Assembly: GCA_949294455.1 (NCBI GenBank)
Contig: CASFHD010000009.1
Coordinates: forward strand, 1 to 40,883
Length of the DNA: 40,883 nt
From: an uncultured Christensenella sp.
Lineage (GTDB): Bacteria; Bacillota; Clostridia; Christensenellales; UBA1242
Direction: 5' to 3'
This document shows, in pieces, positions 25,363-34,496 of this stretch (position 1 is the stretch's first letter; every line of letters starts with the position of its first letter). The position numbers and the translations under genes were made by a program. The notes below the pieces were generated by a model, which was not told where the DNA came from, did no database searches, and saw nothing but the letters and a program-made list of their open reading frames with translations.

Positions 25363-25371
25363 CGATAAATA

Positions 25372-25383
25372 GAACATTTGTTT
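25372..25383. promoter_or_regulatory. LexA-type SOS box upstream of recA
   Basis: GAACATTTGTTT fits the Gram-positive LexA operator GAAC-N4-GTTY. It lies 10 bases upstream of the recA -35 box and overlaps the pgsA stop codon by one base. Confidence 0.55.
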
Positions 25384-25946
25384 TATTTATCTTTTATAAC
25401 TTGTTTGTTTTTTATTATATAATTCATTCCTGAAAAAACTGTAAAAATAACAGAAATTGCAAGTAATACAAAGGCGATTATTTTTATAACTAGGTCAATA
25501 GTGCCATTAAATGTACCAATAAGCATAAGTATAGGCATACAAATACATTGAGAAGTTGTTTTTATTTTTCCCCAAATATCCGCAGCCAAAACAATATTTT
25601 TTGTTACAGCAATTAATCTAAATGCGGAAACTATAAATTCTCGAGCAACTACTATTGAAAGTGAAATAACACCCCAAGGCGAAGGAATAGTTCCATCAGC
25701 CGTACACATAATTAAAATTGCTACAATTAATAATTTATCTGCTATAGGGTCTAAAAATTTTCCAAAATCAGTTACTAAATGATTTTTTCGTGCAATCTTT
25801 CCGTCTAAATGGTCGGTATATGCTGCAATGATAAATAATACTATAGCAACTATTTTTCCGTAAGGAATAAAAGATGCCATATAAAAGAACATAATAAATG
25901 GTATCATAATAACTCTGATTAAAGTCAATTTATTTGGTAAATTCAT
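25383..25946 (-). CDS. pgsA: Phosphatidylglycerophosphate synthase
   Basis: A 187-residue integral membrane enzyme that joins CDP-diacylglycerol and glycerol-3-phosphate in phosphatidylglycerol synthesis. The CDP-alcohol phosphotransferase motif DGx2ARx8Gx3Dx3D is complete: D48-G49, A52-R53, G62, D66, D70. Four or more hydrophobic helices surround it. GGAG precedes the ATG, eight bases after the ftsK stop. The ftsK-pgsA-recA order matches the Bacillus spoIIIE-pgsA-recA region with intervening genes missing. Confidence 0.95.
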   Translation of the reverse strand: MNLPNKLTLIRVIMIPFIMFFYMASFIPYGKIVAIVLFIIAAYTDHLDGKIARKNHLVTDFGKFLDPIADKLLIVAILIMCTADGTIPSPWGVISLSIVVAREFIVSAFRLIAVTKNIVLAADIWGKIKTTSQCICMPILMLIGTFNGTIDLVIKIIAFVLLAISVIFTVFSGMNYIIKNKQVIKDK

Positions 25947-25954
25947 AATTACTC

Positions 25955-28939
25955 CTATTCAAATAGATTTTTCCAATCGTCCATAGTTATTAAGATTTGT
26001 CTTGGTTTTTGCCCATCGCTCGCTGAAATAAAACCATTGTCTTCCATTTGGTCAACAATTCTTGCTGCACGAGTATAACCAACGCCAAATCTTCTTTGTA
26101 TCATAGAGATTGAAGCTTGATTTATAGTAATAAAATATTTTAATACATCTTTTAAAATTGGGTCTAAATTAATTTCATCATCATTTTTCACTTCAGTAGG
26201 TGCTTGTTTTTTATTCATTTCATCTTCAATTGATTTGTCGTATATAGAAGGATTGTGTTCACGAATAAAATCACAAATGCGTGACACTTCTTCACTGCTA
26301 ACGAATGCTCCTTGAACTCTTTTTGGTTCAGGTAAACCATTAGGTTTAAATAACATATCGCCTTTTCCTAATAATTTTTCAGCACCACCCTGGTCAAGAA
26401 CAGTTTTACTATCAGCATAATTTGTAAGAGCAAACGAGATTCTAGAAGGTAAATTTGCTTTAATAGTTCCTGTGATTACATCGACTGATGGTCTTTGAGT
26501 AGCAATTACTAAATGAATACCTGCTGCTCTTGCCTTTTGAGTAATTTTCATAATTTTATCTTCTAAATCACGCTTTGAATCGATCATAAGGTCGCCAAAT
26601 TCATCTACTACAATTAATATAAATGGTAATTTTTCGATTAATTTATTTTTTACATCAGGAAGATTATTATAATCTTTAATATTTACAACACGATATTTTT
26701 GTAATAACAAATATCTTCTATCCATTTCTTTAATAGCCCAGTTGAGAGCTTCAAGTGCTTGTTCTTTTGATGTTAAAATCTTGGGCGTTAATAAGTGAGG
26801 AAGTTTTTCGTATAATGAAAATTCAACCATTTTAGGGTCAATTAATATTATTCGTAAATCTTCTGGTCCAGATTTACTAATTAAACTTATTAGCATTGTG
26901 TTTAAACAGACAGACTTACCGCTACCTGTTGAACCAGCAACTAACATATGAGGCATCTTATCTAGATTACAAAATTGAACATCTCCATTTATATCTTTCC
27001 CTAAGATAAATGATAATGGATTTACTCTTGTTATATATTCATTTGTTTCCATCGTTTCTCTTAGAGATACCATTGTGATTTTATTGTTAGGAACTTCAAT
27101 TCCAACTGCATTTTTCCCTGGAATAGGTGCTTCAATTCTAACGCTGCCGTTAGATGCTAATGTCATTGCAATATCATCGCTTATCATTGATATTCTTTTA
27201 ACCGAAATACCTTGTGGCATAGATAATTCATACCTTGTTACTGCAGGACCTACTTTTACATTTATTACTTTTGCAGGTACTTTAAAATCTGCTAGTACTT
27301 TTTCTAGTCTTTCAATATTTTCTAAACATTCTTCTTCGGATACTGCTGGCTCTTTTTCTATACTGTTTAATAATTCAATAGGAGGCTTTATATAAGGAGC
27401 ATAAACTATAGGTCGTTTAGGTTCTGTATCAACTTTGTTAGTTGCTTCGTCTTGTGTCCTTTCATTATTAGTATTTTTTATATTGTGTAATCTTTCTTTT
27501 AATTCTGCAAGTCTTGGGTTAAGTGTTGTTTCTTTCTTAAGATTTTCGTCAATACCTAGAGCATCACTGTGAGAAATTAATTCTTGACCTACTGAATTAA
27601 TTTTATTTTCCTTTATAGATGTTGAAGATATTATTTCTTTTTCTTGAGTTGAAGCTAAGATTTCGTCTTCATCATTATTTGAATTGATAGTTGAATTTTT
27701 GTTTTCACTATCATAAACATTGTTGTATTGATTTTCATTTATACTATCAAGGTTCAAGTTAGATGAGTTTTCATCTGCATTTTTTATGATATTATTTAAA
27801 TAATCATTTGAATATTCAAAACTAGTCATACCTTTTGTTTTATCATCTTTAGAATAATCATCTTCATCAAAATCTATATAATCTTTTTCAACATCATCTG
27901 CCCAATTATTGTCGAGTTCATAAGAGTTATCTGAAAATTCATCGTTATATGCTTTAGTTTCTGTATCGTTTAAAGATGTAACAGTTTTATTTGTTTCGAC
28001 TTCTGAAGAGGAAATTTCTTCAACTTTATCTTTGATTTCTTTTCCACTTTCAAAATCCCAAATTTTTCGTTTTTTTTGCATTTCTACAACAGGTGCTATT
28101 TCAATTTCTGGCGGAGTTAGTATATATTCTCTTTTCGTCATAGGTCTTGATTTTTGAATGTGATTATCTACGTCTGTAATGGGCATATTTGATGCTATAA
28201 TTGATGAGTCGTAATTATCAAGACCTAATTTTTGTTTTGCTATAGATTTTTCTAATTTCTTTTTTTCCGCTTCGATAGTTATAGGAATATTTTCGTTTTC
28301 TGATTTTGTAGTTATTTCACCAAAACTATTAAGTTCTATATAATCATCACTAACTTTGTTTTGTTCAGCAGGTTTTTTTGAACTTTTGATAAAATCATAT
28401 AAAAGTGCTGACAATATAAGTAGAGCAATACCAGAAAATACGAATAATAAAATTCTACTTTTAAGTAAATATAATAAAGGATATACAATAATAGCGAATA
28501 CTGCTCCGCCTATAGATGTTTTCATCTTGTAAGTATCAGCAATATATCTCCAAAAAGAAATGTTTGACACTTCACCGTTCATATTATTAGTAACTATTAA
28601 GTGGCTAATAAAAATTATCATAAAAAGTATTAGTGATAAAATGACAACATATTTTTTATTAAGTTTAAAATTGCGTTTAGTCATATATACTATTGAAAAT
28701 ATAATACCCATAGCCAATGCTGAATATGAAAATAGACCAAAACAACCCAGAATAACTGACTTTATAAAATTGTATTTACCTGGGATAAAAAGAGATATAA
28801 AAAGAACAACAAAAATGGAACATAATATTATTGGCAATTTTAAATTTTTTTTCACCTGATTTTTATTATTTTTTTCTGAATGAATTTTATTTAATCTTTC
28901 TTTATCTTTTTCACTCAAAGTAGATTTATAAATAGGCAT
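25955..28939 (-). CDS. ftsK: DNA translocase FtsK/SpoIIIE
   Basis: A 994-residue septal DNA pump that clears or segregates chromosomes during division or sporulation. Four or five N-terminal helices lie at about 30-185. A long Asn/Asp/Glu/Ser-rich linker follows (about 190-500), larger than in Bacillus SpoIIIE (total 787). The motor shows Walker A GSTGSGKSV (about 664-672) and Walker B-like VVDEFGDLM. The C-terminal gamma winged helix (ISMIQRRFGVGYTRAARIVDQMEDNGFI) reads chromosome-orienting sequences. The ATG at 28939 follows GGAGGG. The stop is TAG, one of only two non-TAA stops in the window. Confidence 0.95.
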   Translation of the reverse strand: MPIYKSTLSEKDKERLNKIHSEKNNKNQVKKNLKLPIILCSIFVVLFISLFIPGKYNFIKSVILGCFGLFSYSALAMGIIFSIVYMTKRNFKLNKKYVVILSLILFMIIFISHLIVTNNMNGEVSNISFWRYIADTYKMKTSIGGAVFAIIVYPLLYLLKSRILLFVFSGIALLILSALLYDFIKSSKKPAEQNKVSDDYIELNSFGEITTKSENENIPITIEAEKKKLEKSIAKQKLGLDNYDSSIIASNMPITDVDNHIQKSRPMTKREYILTPPEIEIAPVVEMQKKRKIWDFESGKEIKDKVEEISSSEVETNKTVTSLNDTETKAYNDEFSDNSYELDNNWADDVEKDYIDFDEDDYSKDDKTKGMTSFEYSNDYLNNIIKNADENSSNLNLDSINENQYNNVYDSENKNSTINSNNDEDEILASTQEKEIISSTSIKENKINSVGQELISHSDALGIDENLKKETTLNPRLAELKERLHNIKNTNNERTQDEATNKVDTEPKRPIVYAPYIKPPIELLNSIEKEPAVSEEECLENIERLEKVLADFKVPAKVINVKVGPAVTRYELSMPQGISVKRISMISDDIAMTLASNGSVRIEAPIPGKNAVGIEVPNNKITMVSLRETMETNEYITRVNPLSFILGKDINGDVQFCNLDKMPHMLVAGSTGSGKSVCLNTMLISLISKSGPEDLRIILIDPKMVEFSLYEKLPHLLTPKILTSKEQALEALNWAIKEMDRRYLLLQKYRVVNIKDYNNLPDVKNKLIEKLPFILIVVDEFGDLMIDSKRDLEDKIMKITQKARAAGIHLVIATQRPSVDVITGTIKANLPSRISFALTNYADSKTVLDQGGAEKLLGKGDMLFKPNGLPEPKRVQGAFVSSEEVSRICDFIREHNPSIYDKSIEDEMNKKQAPTEVKNDDEINLDPILKDVLKYFITINQASISMIQRRFGVGYTRAARIVDQMEDNGFISASDGQKPRQILITMDDWKNLFE

Positions 28940-28953
28940 AATCCCTCCATTAA

Positions 28954-29685
28954 TTAAAGTGTGATGCCACCATCAACTGAAATAACCTGACCAGTTATAA
29001 AACTAGCTTCATCACTTGCTAAAAATAGTGCTAGATTAGCGACATCTTTGGGTGTGCCAATTCTTAAAAGCGGTGTATTTTCTTTTAATGTATTTATAGT
29101 ATCTTCATTTAAATCTTTAATCATATCAGTATTAATAACTCCTGGACAAATACAGTTTACATTTATATTAGATGGACCTAATTCTTTTGCTAAACCCTTT
29201 GTAAAACTAATTATAGCACTTTTGCTCATAGAATATGCTGTTTCCATACTAGAACCTACTAAACCCCACATTGAAGAAATGTTAATAATTTTTCCATATT
29301 TATTGGAAATCATATTTTTAACAGTGTGTTTGCAACACAAAAAAGTACCAACGGAATTTACTGATAACAATTTATTTAAATCGTCTAATGTGGTGTCTTG
29401 AACTAAATCAAATTTAGAGATCCCAGCATTGTTTATTAAAACATCAATAGATTTAAAAGTATTCAATGTAGTATCAACTAGCATTTTAACATCATCTTCA
29501 TTTGAAACATCTGCTTTGCAATAGATTGCATTTGCTCCCATTTTTAATAATTTATTGCACAAATTTTTTGCTTTTGTTTCGTGCTTAAAATAGTTTATCA
29601 CGACATTATAGCCATTTTTAGCAAAAAGTGTCGCAATCTCTGCACCTATTCCTTTTGATGCTCCTGTGATTATAACTGTTTTCAT
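28954..29685 (-). CDS. fabG: SDR oxidoreductase, FabG/YmfI-like
   Basis: A 243-residue short-chain dehydrogenase. NAD(P)-binding TGASKGIG is at residues 7-14, NNAG at 85-88, catalytic Ser138 and the YxxxK pair Tyr151/Lys155, and it ends VISVDGGITL. This is the pattern of 3-oxoacyl-ACP reductase. Its place as first gene before ftsK-pgsA-recA recalls ymfI near spoIIIE in Bacillus, so it may be the YmfI ortholog rather than the fatty-acid-operon FabG. It has a leaderless-type promoter. The fabG symbol is therefore tentative. Confidence 0.8.
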   Translation of the reverse strand: MKTVIITGASKGIGAEIATLFAKNGYNVVINYFKHETKAKNLCNKLLKMGANAIYCKADVSNEDDVKMLVDTTLNTFKSIDVLINNAGISKFDLVQDTTLDDLNKLLSVNSVGTFLCCKHTVKNMISNKYGKIINISSMWGLVGSSMETAYSMSKSAIISFTKGLAKELGPSNINVNCICPGVINTDMIKDLNEDTINTLKENTPLLRIGTPKDVANLALFLASDEASFITGQVISVDGGITL

Positions 29686-29691
29686 ACAATA

Positions 29692-29720
29692 ATTTTAACA
29701 ATTTAAAAAATTAATGTAAA
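29692..29720 (-). promoter_or_regulatory. fabG operon promoter, leaderless configuration
   Basis: On the minus strand TTTACA (29720-29715), a 17-base spacer and TAAAAT (29697-29692) end six bases before the ATG (29685). No ribosome binding site is present. Confidence 0.6.
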
Positions 29721-29728
29721 GTAAATAT

Positions 29729-29758
29729 TTGACTTAAGTTTATTTAAAGTGGTATATT
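29729..29758 (+). promoter_or_regulatory. Promoter of the two envelope-protein genes, leaderless configuration
   Basis: TTGACT (29729-29734), an 18-base spacer and TATATT (29753-29758) end seven bases before ATG 29766. No ribosome binding site is present. It is divergent from the fabG promoter, with the two -35 boxes eight bases apart. Confidence 0.6.
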
Positions 29759-29765
29759 ATATTTG

Positions 29766-30659
29766 ATGAGTAGAAAAATAAGAATATTTTTGTATGTTTT
29801 TGGGGTAATTTTAACAATAGGAATAGTGAGTGTCGTTTTCTTTTTGAAAGTTAGCGATACAAAGTCTTTGCAGACTCAAATATCTAAATACACAGAGTTG
29901 AATTTGAAAGTTAAGGAGGCTTGTGAAGCAAATTCATTAAATTTAAGTGTTTCTACGGGTTCGCAAGAAGACAAAAATTATACTAATACTACTGCTAATT
30001 TGTTAAAAGCAAATGAGATTTTTTATGAAATCACAGATGATCTTATTAAGTATATATCATTTGCCGGAGATGAGAGAGAAAATTACCTTATTAAAGATGA
30101 ATTTGTTGAGTTAAATAAAACAACAAATGAATTAATTAATGAAATAAATAAAACAACATCAACTGTAAATTATTATAATGCTATATATGATTATATAGAT
30201 AAGTCAGTTGAAAGCATTTCAAATTTAAATGATTATTGTAAAGATAAAATTATTTCTTATGAAGATTCTAAGTTTTACTTCAATGATATAGTCTTAAATG
30301 TTTGCAAAGTTTTAAGTTCTGATAGAGAATTAATATATGAAGAAAATTTAACTTATACAGCAGATTTAATTATTCGTTCTCTTGATAAAAAAGAAATTTT
30401 AGCAATTGACTATTTTAAAAATAATTACAAAATCAATGATGGAAATATTGTAAGTTTATTGTTGCCTAATAAGATAGATTTGAAATTAACTTATGACAAT
30501 ACTATAATTTCAATTTATGACAAAATAAATATTGAAACTTTTGCTACAAGATTTATTGAATATTATAATAGTGCTGAATCTATTATTACTTTGGAAAGTT
30601 GTCAAAATGATTATGTGAAATTAGCATTTTGTGTAAAAGAAATTTTAGAAGGTGTGTAA
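29766..30659 (+). CDS. Unrecognised single-pass membrane protein
   Basis: A 297-residue protein with no recognised domain. One N-terminal helix at about 7-27 (after SRKIR) acts as an anchor; the rest is predicted outside the membrane, mostly helical, acidic and rich in Asn, Ile and Lys. A segment around 95-140 (ELNKTTNELINEINKTTS) looks like a coiled coil. There are no catalytic motifs. It forms a two-gene operon with the next gene (one base between stop and start). ATG 29766 is chosen, although TTG 29763 directly precedes it. Role unknown; the pair may form an envelope complex. Confidence 0.65.
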   Translation: MSRKIRIFLYVFGVILTIGIVSVVFFLKVSDTKSLQTQISKYTELNLKVKEACEANSLNLSVSTGSQEDKNYTNTTANLLKANEIFYEITDDLIKYISFAGDERENYLIKDEFVELNKTTNELINEINKTTSTVNYYNAIYDYIDKSVESISNLNDYCKDKIISYEDSKFYFNDIVLNVCKVLSSDRELIYEENLTYTADLIIRSLDKKEILAIDYFKNNYKINDGNIVSLLLPNKIDLKLTYDNTIISIYDKINIETFATRFIEYYNSAESIITLESCQNDYVKLAFCVKEILEGV

Positions 30660-30660
30660 T

Positions 30661-31710
30661 ATGATTAAAAAAACCAGTTTTATTATTTTAGGTATTTTTC
30701 TAACAACCTTTTTATTTATAGGTTCAGGCTGTATTTTTAAAAGTAATGCATTAAGTACTTTTTCTAGCGGATTTGAAAAATCAGTACAAAATTTAAGCAT
30801 TTCATTAAATAAAGATAACGAAACAGAAAAAGAAAAAATTATTGATGTAAAAATGAATTATAATGATGATCTTCGCGCTGTAGTATTAAATAAACCCCTA
30901 TTTTGTATGGTAAATAATTTAGACGATTTATTTGATGAATCATTAAATTTTACCATAAATTATATGTATGAAATTCCTAATAGTTTAAGGGTTGGTGTAA
31001 GTGAAGGCAAAGAATTGACTAAATCTCTAAATAATTTTAGCTCATATGTAAATAAGACAATTTCTTCGCAAAAAGAATTAGAAAATGAATTGAAAAAATA
31101 TGATACAGAAGATGAATATTATTTAGACACAACTTATACAAAATTGAAAAAATCTATTGAAGACAAATTTTTTAGTTTTATTAATAACTATAATATATTA
31201 ATTGAAAAAGCTTTTGTAATGAGTAATAATTTTAAATATTTATATTTTAAACATATAGATAATAAAATCATTTCAGAGAGCGCAACAGATCAAGAGAAAT
31301 TAAGTTATTATACAATTAGATTTGAAAGTCTAAAGTTTGATATGAATAAAATTTACTATTTAATGAATTATAAAGGTAATACAATACTAACGCAAATATA
31401 CAATGGCGAAATAGTGTTAGACGATGTCGAATTTTATTCTGAATTTGAGATAAGTCACAAAGCAAATTTCATTTATTCTATATCTGGAGATAAATCACTA
31501 GATGATTTACTGATACAACAATTTAATATTGTTAATTCTAGAAATTCAATGATTGTAAATTGTTTATTAAGTTTTAATTATTATGATGTTAGAGATAGTG
31601 TTACTTTATCACAAGAAAATATGGGATATTTGAATTATATTAAAGAATACAAAAGTGGAGTTTTAGAAAATACTTATTCAGTGTTGCAAAACTTTTTATA
31701 TGTGTTATAA
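30661..31710 (+). CDS. Unrecognised lipoprotein-like secreted protein
   Basis: A 349-residue protein with no recognised domain. It has a signal-like N-terminus (MIKKTSFIILGIFLTTFLFI) followed by GSGC with Cys24. This resembles a lipobox, although position -3 is Gly rather than Leu. The mature part is helical and polar, of similar composition to the preceding protein but without clear sequence similarity. AGAAGGTG in the end of the upstream gene serves as ribosome binding site for ATG 30661; an earlier GTG at 30652 is less likely. Its stop codon lies inside the gltX -10 box. Confidence 0.65.
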   Translation: MIKKTSFIILGIFLTTFLFIGSGCIFKSNALSTFSSGFEKSVQNLSISLNKDNETEKEKIIDVKMNYNDDLRAVVLNKPLFCMVNNLDDLFDESLNFTINYMYEIPNSLRVGVSEGKELTKSLNNFSSYVNKTISSQKELENELKKYDTEDEYYLDTTYTKLKKSIEDKFFSFINNYNILIEKAFVMSNNFKYLYFKHIDNKIISESATDQEKLSYYTIRFESLKFDMNKIYYLMNYKGNTILTQIYNGEIVLDDVEFYSEFEISHKANFIYSISGDKSLDDLLIQQFNIVNSRNSMIVNCLLSFNYYDVRDSVTLSQENMGYLNYIKEYKSGVLENTYSVLQNFLYVL

Positions 31711-31711
31711 T
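31684..31711 (+). promoter_or_regulatory. gltX promoter
   Basis: TTGCAA (31684-31689), a 16-base spacer and TATAAT (31706-31711), located within the last codons and stop of the upstream gene. Confidence 0.6.
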
Positions 31712-31722
31712 ATATTAGCGAT

Positions 31723-31760
31723 AATTAGTCTCATCAGTTTACGATGTGACTAATTCTTTT
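31723..31760 (+). terminator. Hairpin in the gltX leader
   Basis: AATTAGTC (31723-31730) pairs with GACTAATT (31748-31755), continued by CATC/GATG across a T-T mismatch, then CTTTTT. It ends the upstream operon and, because the gltX promoter lies before it, also forms the first part of the gltX leader. Confidence 0.6.
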
Positions 31761-31773
31761 TAAAAGGAGTAGT

Positions 31774-33423
31774 ATGCATTATAAAGAAATGGCTGATATT
31801 TTGTTTCCAAATTTGTTACACAGTGCAGAATATTATATTAATAAATATAAACCTAGACAATTAGCTCCTAACGGTGTTGTTACTAGATTTGCTCCAAGTC
31901 CAACAGGCTTTATGCATATTGGAAACTTTTTTCAAGCATTTATTAGTTTTAATTTAGCAAAGAACACTAATGGAATATTATTTTTAAGAATTGAAGACAC
32001 TGATGAAAAAAGAAAAATCAACGAAGCAAAAGCTGTGATTTATGAGGTCTTAGATAAATTTGGAATCAAGTTTGACGAATATCAAACTTTAGATGGCGTA
32101 GATATAGGGAATTATGGTCCTTATGTTCAAAGTCAAAGGTTAGATATTTATAAAGCATTTGCTAAGAAGTTGGTAGAAGAAGGTAAAGCATTTCCTTGTT
32201 TTTGCAAAAAAACAGAGGGTAAAGCAGATGTTTTAAAACAAAGAGAAACAAAATTTTTATCCGATGATGAAAAAGAATACGACCCTTGTAGAAATTTAAC
32301 CTTTGAAGAAGTAAAAAAGCATTTAGACGCAGGGGATAGTTTTGCAATAAGATTGAAAACTAAAAACATCGGAACAGAAAGAATTAAATTCTATGATTTG
32401 ATAAAAGGCGAACTTGAAGCAAAGGCAAATGCAAAAGATTTTGTTATTATTAAAAGTGATGGTGTTCCTCCTTATGCTTTTGCTCACGCAATTGATGATA
32501 CATTAATGGGAACAACTATTGCAGTAAGAGGAGAAGAGTATATTTCTTCAACGCCTGCACATTTGGAACTTTTTGACGCTTTAGGATTTACACCTATTAA
32601 ATATTGCCATAATCCACTTATCTGCAAAATTGATAACAATGGCAAAAAAAGAAAAATATCAAAGCGTTACGACCCTGAAGCAAATATGTTATACTATTTT
32701 GAAAAGGGTTACCCTGTAGAAAGTGTTCTTGAATATTTATTAAACATTATTAATTCTGGATTTGAAAAATGGAGAAAAGATAATCCTAATTTACTTTGGT
32801 CTGAATTTAAATTCGGAATAAATGATATTACAGCAGTGTCTCCTATATTTGATTTGGTTAAATTGAATGACATATCAAAAAATATTATAGCAAAAATGAA
32901 TGATGTTGAGTTATATACAAATTGGTTAAATTATGCTAAAAAATATGACTTTGAACTCGCCGAAAAATTAATTAAAGATAAAGAGAAATTTATAAGTGTT
33001 TGCAAGATGGACAGAGTTGGGGTTGATAAGCCTCGTAAAGATATTTACAATTATTCTATGATGAAAGAATATTTTGATTATATGTTTACTAGTCCCCAAA
33101 AATATGAAATAACAGATGAGGAAAAATTAAAAGCAAACGAATTTTTAACAAATTATTTAATAGATTTTAAACTTCCTACAAGTAATGAAGATTGGTTTAA
33201 TTCAGTAAAAATGTTAGCGGAAAAATTAGGATACGCTACAGACAACAAAGCATATAAACAAAATCCTGAAAAGTATAAAGGAAATGTAGCAAAAGCTTGT
33301 GAGTTTGTAAGATTAGCAATTACCGGACATAAAAATTCACCACAATTATATGCAATTATGAAAATTCTAGGCGAAAAAGAAAGCAAACAAAGAATTATGA
33401 ATTTTATAGATTTTACAAAATAA
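31774..33423 (+). CDS. gltX: Glutamyl-tRNA synthetase, clostridial long form
   Basis: A 549-residue class I synthetase charging tRNA-Glu. The ATP motifs are HIGN (residues 48-51, after FAPSPTGFM) and KISKR (about 294-298) in place of HIGH and KMSKS. An N-terminal extension of about 35 residues and overall length above the usual 470-490 match a divergent GluRS seen in Clostridia. AAGGAG (31764-31769) precedes the ATG. Since a separate glutaminyl-tRNA synthetase is encoded at 37.4-39.1 kb, this enzyme may be discriminating for tRNA-Glu. Confidence 0.9.
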   Translation: MHYKEMADILFPNLLHSAEYYINKYKPRQLAPNGVVTRFAPSPTGFMHIGNFFQAFISFNLAKNTNGILFLRIEDTDEKRKINEAKAVIYEVLDKFGIKFDEYQTLDGVDIGNYGPYVQSQRLDIYKAFAKKLVEEGKAFPCFCKKTEGKADVLKQRETKFLSDDEKEYDPCRNLTFEEVKKHLDAGDSFAIRLKTKNIGTERIKFYDLIKGELEAKANAKDFVIIKSDGVPPYAFAHAIDDTLMGTTIAVRGEEYISSTPAHLELFDALGFTPIKYCHNPLICKIDNNGKKRKISKRYDPEANMLYYFEKGYPVESVLEYLLNIINSGFEKWRKDNPNLLWSEFKFGINDITAVSPIFDLVKLNDISKNIIAKMNDVELYTNWLNYAKKYDFELAEKLIKDKEKFISVCKMDRVGVDKPRKDIYNYSMMKEYFDYMFTSPQKYEITDEEKLKANEFLTNYLIDFKLPTSNEDWFNSVKMLAEKLGYATDNKAYKQNPEKYKGNVAKACEFVRLAITGHKNSPQLYAIMKILGEKESKQRIMNFIDFTK

Positions 33424-33450
33424 AAAATACGGTCGTTTGACCGTATTTTT
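33422..33450. terminator. Bidirectional terminator between gltX and rpsR
   Basis: ATACGGTC (33427-33434) pairs with GACCGTAT (33439-33446) around a GTTT loop, with six A before and five T after, so it works on both strands between convergent genes. Confidence 0.9.
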
Positions 33451-33751
33451 ATTCACCTTTAAATGGTAAAAGTGCAACGTTTCTTGCTCTTTTAATAGCA
33501 GTTGTAAGTTCTCTTTGGTGTTTTGCACAAGTACCAGTTTGTCTTCTAGGTATAATCTTACCTTTTTCTGTTACAAACTTCTTTAACTTTGCAGCATCTT
33601 TATAATCAATGTGTGCATTGTTTTTATCTTCACAGAAAATACAAACTTTTCTTTTTTGTTTGTGTTTAAAATATTTTTTCTTATCAACTGGAGCGTCTTT
33701 TTTAGTTTCAGCTACTTCAGTTGCTTCAACTGTTTTAACTTCTTCTTCCAT
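33449..33751 (-). CDS. rpsR: 30S ribosomal protein S18, zinc-type with N-terminal extension
   Basis: A 100-residue small-subunit protein that binds with S6. The core (from about residue 33) reads KRKVCIFC...[14 protein letters not shown]...[32 protein letters not shown]. Cys37, Cys40, Cys75 and His78 could bind zinc (the C+ form of S18). The first 28 residues are an acidic, Val/Glu/Ala-rich extension absent from most S18 proteins. GGAG precedes the ATG at 33751. It is last in the rpsF-ssb-rpsR operon. Confidence 0.95.
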   Translation of the reverse strand: MEEEVKTVEATEVAETKKDAPVDKKKYFKHKQKRKVCIFCEDKNNAHIDYKDAAKLKKFVTEKGKIIPRRQTGTCAKHQRELTTAIKRARNVALLPFKGE

Positions 33752-33768
33752 ATATTCTCCTTTTTATA

Positions 33769-34176
33769 TTAGAAAGGCAATGTGTCATCATCAACTGGTT
33801 GCAAGTCACCAACTGGTTTATTATTTTCACTTGCTTCTTGTTGAGTTAAACTATTGTCATTCTTTGAACTTAAAAATTCAACTTCGTCTGCAACAATGTC
33901 GGTTACAGTTCTTTTTGTTCCGTCATTAGCATCGTAAGTTCTATTTTGTAATGACCCTGCTACAGCAACTTTGCTACCCTTTTTTAAGAATTTAGCACAA
34001 TTTTCAGCAGCAGCTCTCCAAACAGTAATATTAAAGAAATCTGTTTCTCTGTTACCATCTTGTCCTGAATATCTTCTAGAAACAGCTAAAGATAAACGAC
34101 ATACTGAAAGTCCATTACTAGTTGTAGAAAGTTCAGGGTCCCTTGTTAAGTTACCTATTAAAAATACTCTGTTCAT
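33769..34176 (-). CDS. ssb: Single-stranded DNA-binding protein
   Basis: A 135-residue SSB with one OB fold at about 1-105 (starting MNRVFLIGNLTRDPEL) and a flexible linker ending in the partner-binding tail DDDTLPF. It protects single-stranded DNA in replication and recombination. GGAG precedes the ATG. It is placed between rpsF and rpsR as in most Gram-positive bacteria. Confidence 0.97.
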   Translation of the reverse strand: MNRVFLIGNLTRDPELSTTSNGLSVCRLSLAVSRRYSGQDGNRETDFFNITVWRAAAENCAKFLKKGSKVAVAGSLQNRTYDANDGTKRTVTDIVADEVEFLSSKNDNSLTQQEASENNKPVGDLQPVDDDTLPF

Positions 34177-34192
34177 AAAATTCTCCTTTAAA

Positions 34193-34474
34193 CTAGATGT
34201 TGACTACAATATAGCGTAGAACATTATCAGTAATAGCAAGTACAGATGTTATCTGGTTAACAAATTTTGGTTCAATTGAAAAGTTAACAAGAACATAAAA
34301 ACCTTCTTTTTTCTTTTCAATTTCGTAAGCTAACTTTTTGTTACCAAGTTTTTCAATCTGTTCGATAACACCGTTATTCTTTTCAATAAGTGCATTTACT
34401 TTTGCCATCATATCATCTTTGAATTCATCAGAAGTAGCACTTGGAAGAATATACATAAGTTCATACTTTTTCAT
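34193..34474 (-). CDS. rpsF: 30S ribosomal protein S6
   Basis: A 93-residue protein with the S6 pattern MKKYELMYIL at the start, KLGNKKLAYEIEKKKEGFYVLVNF in the centre and VLRYIVV at the end. It pairs with S18 on the small subunit. It ends in TAG. AGGAGG lies six bases before the ATG. First gene of the operon, following a leader with two hairpins. Confidence 0.96.
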   Translation of the reverse strand: MKKYELMYILPSATSDEFKDDMMAKVNALIEKNNGVIEQIEKLGNKKLAYEIEKKKEGFYVLVNFSIEPKFVNQITSVLAITDNVLRYIVVNI

Positions 34475-34496
34475 ATTTTACCTCCTTTTGGACATT

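Noticed and set aside
27075-27395. 106-codon + frame inside ftsK
   Set aside because: It is antisense to the conserved FtsK motor domain and has no ribosome binding site; a shadow of the ftsK reading frame.
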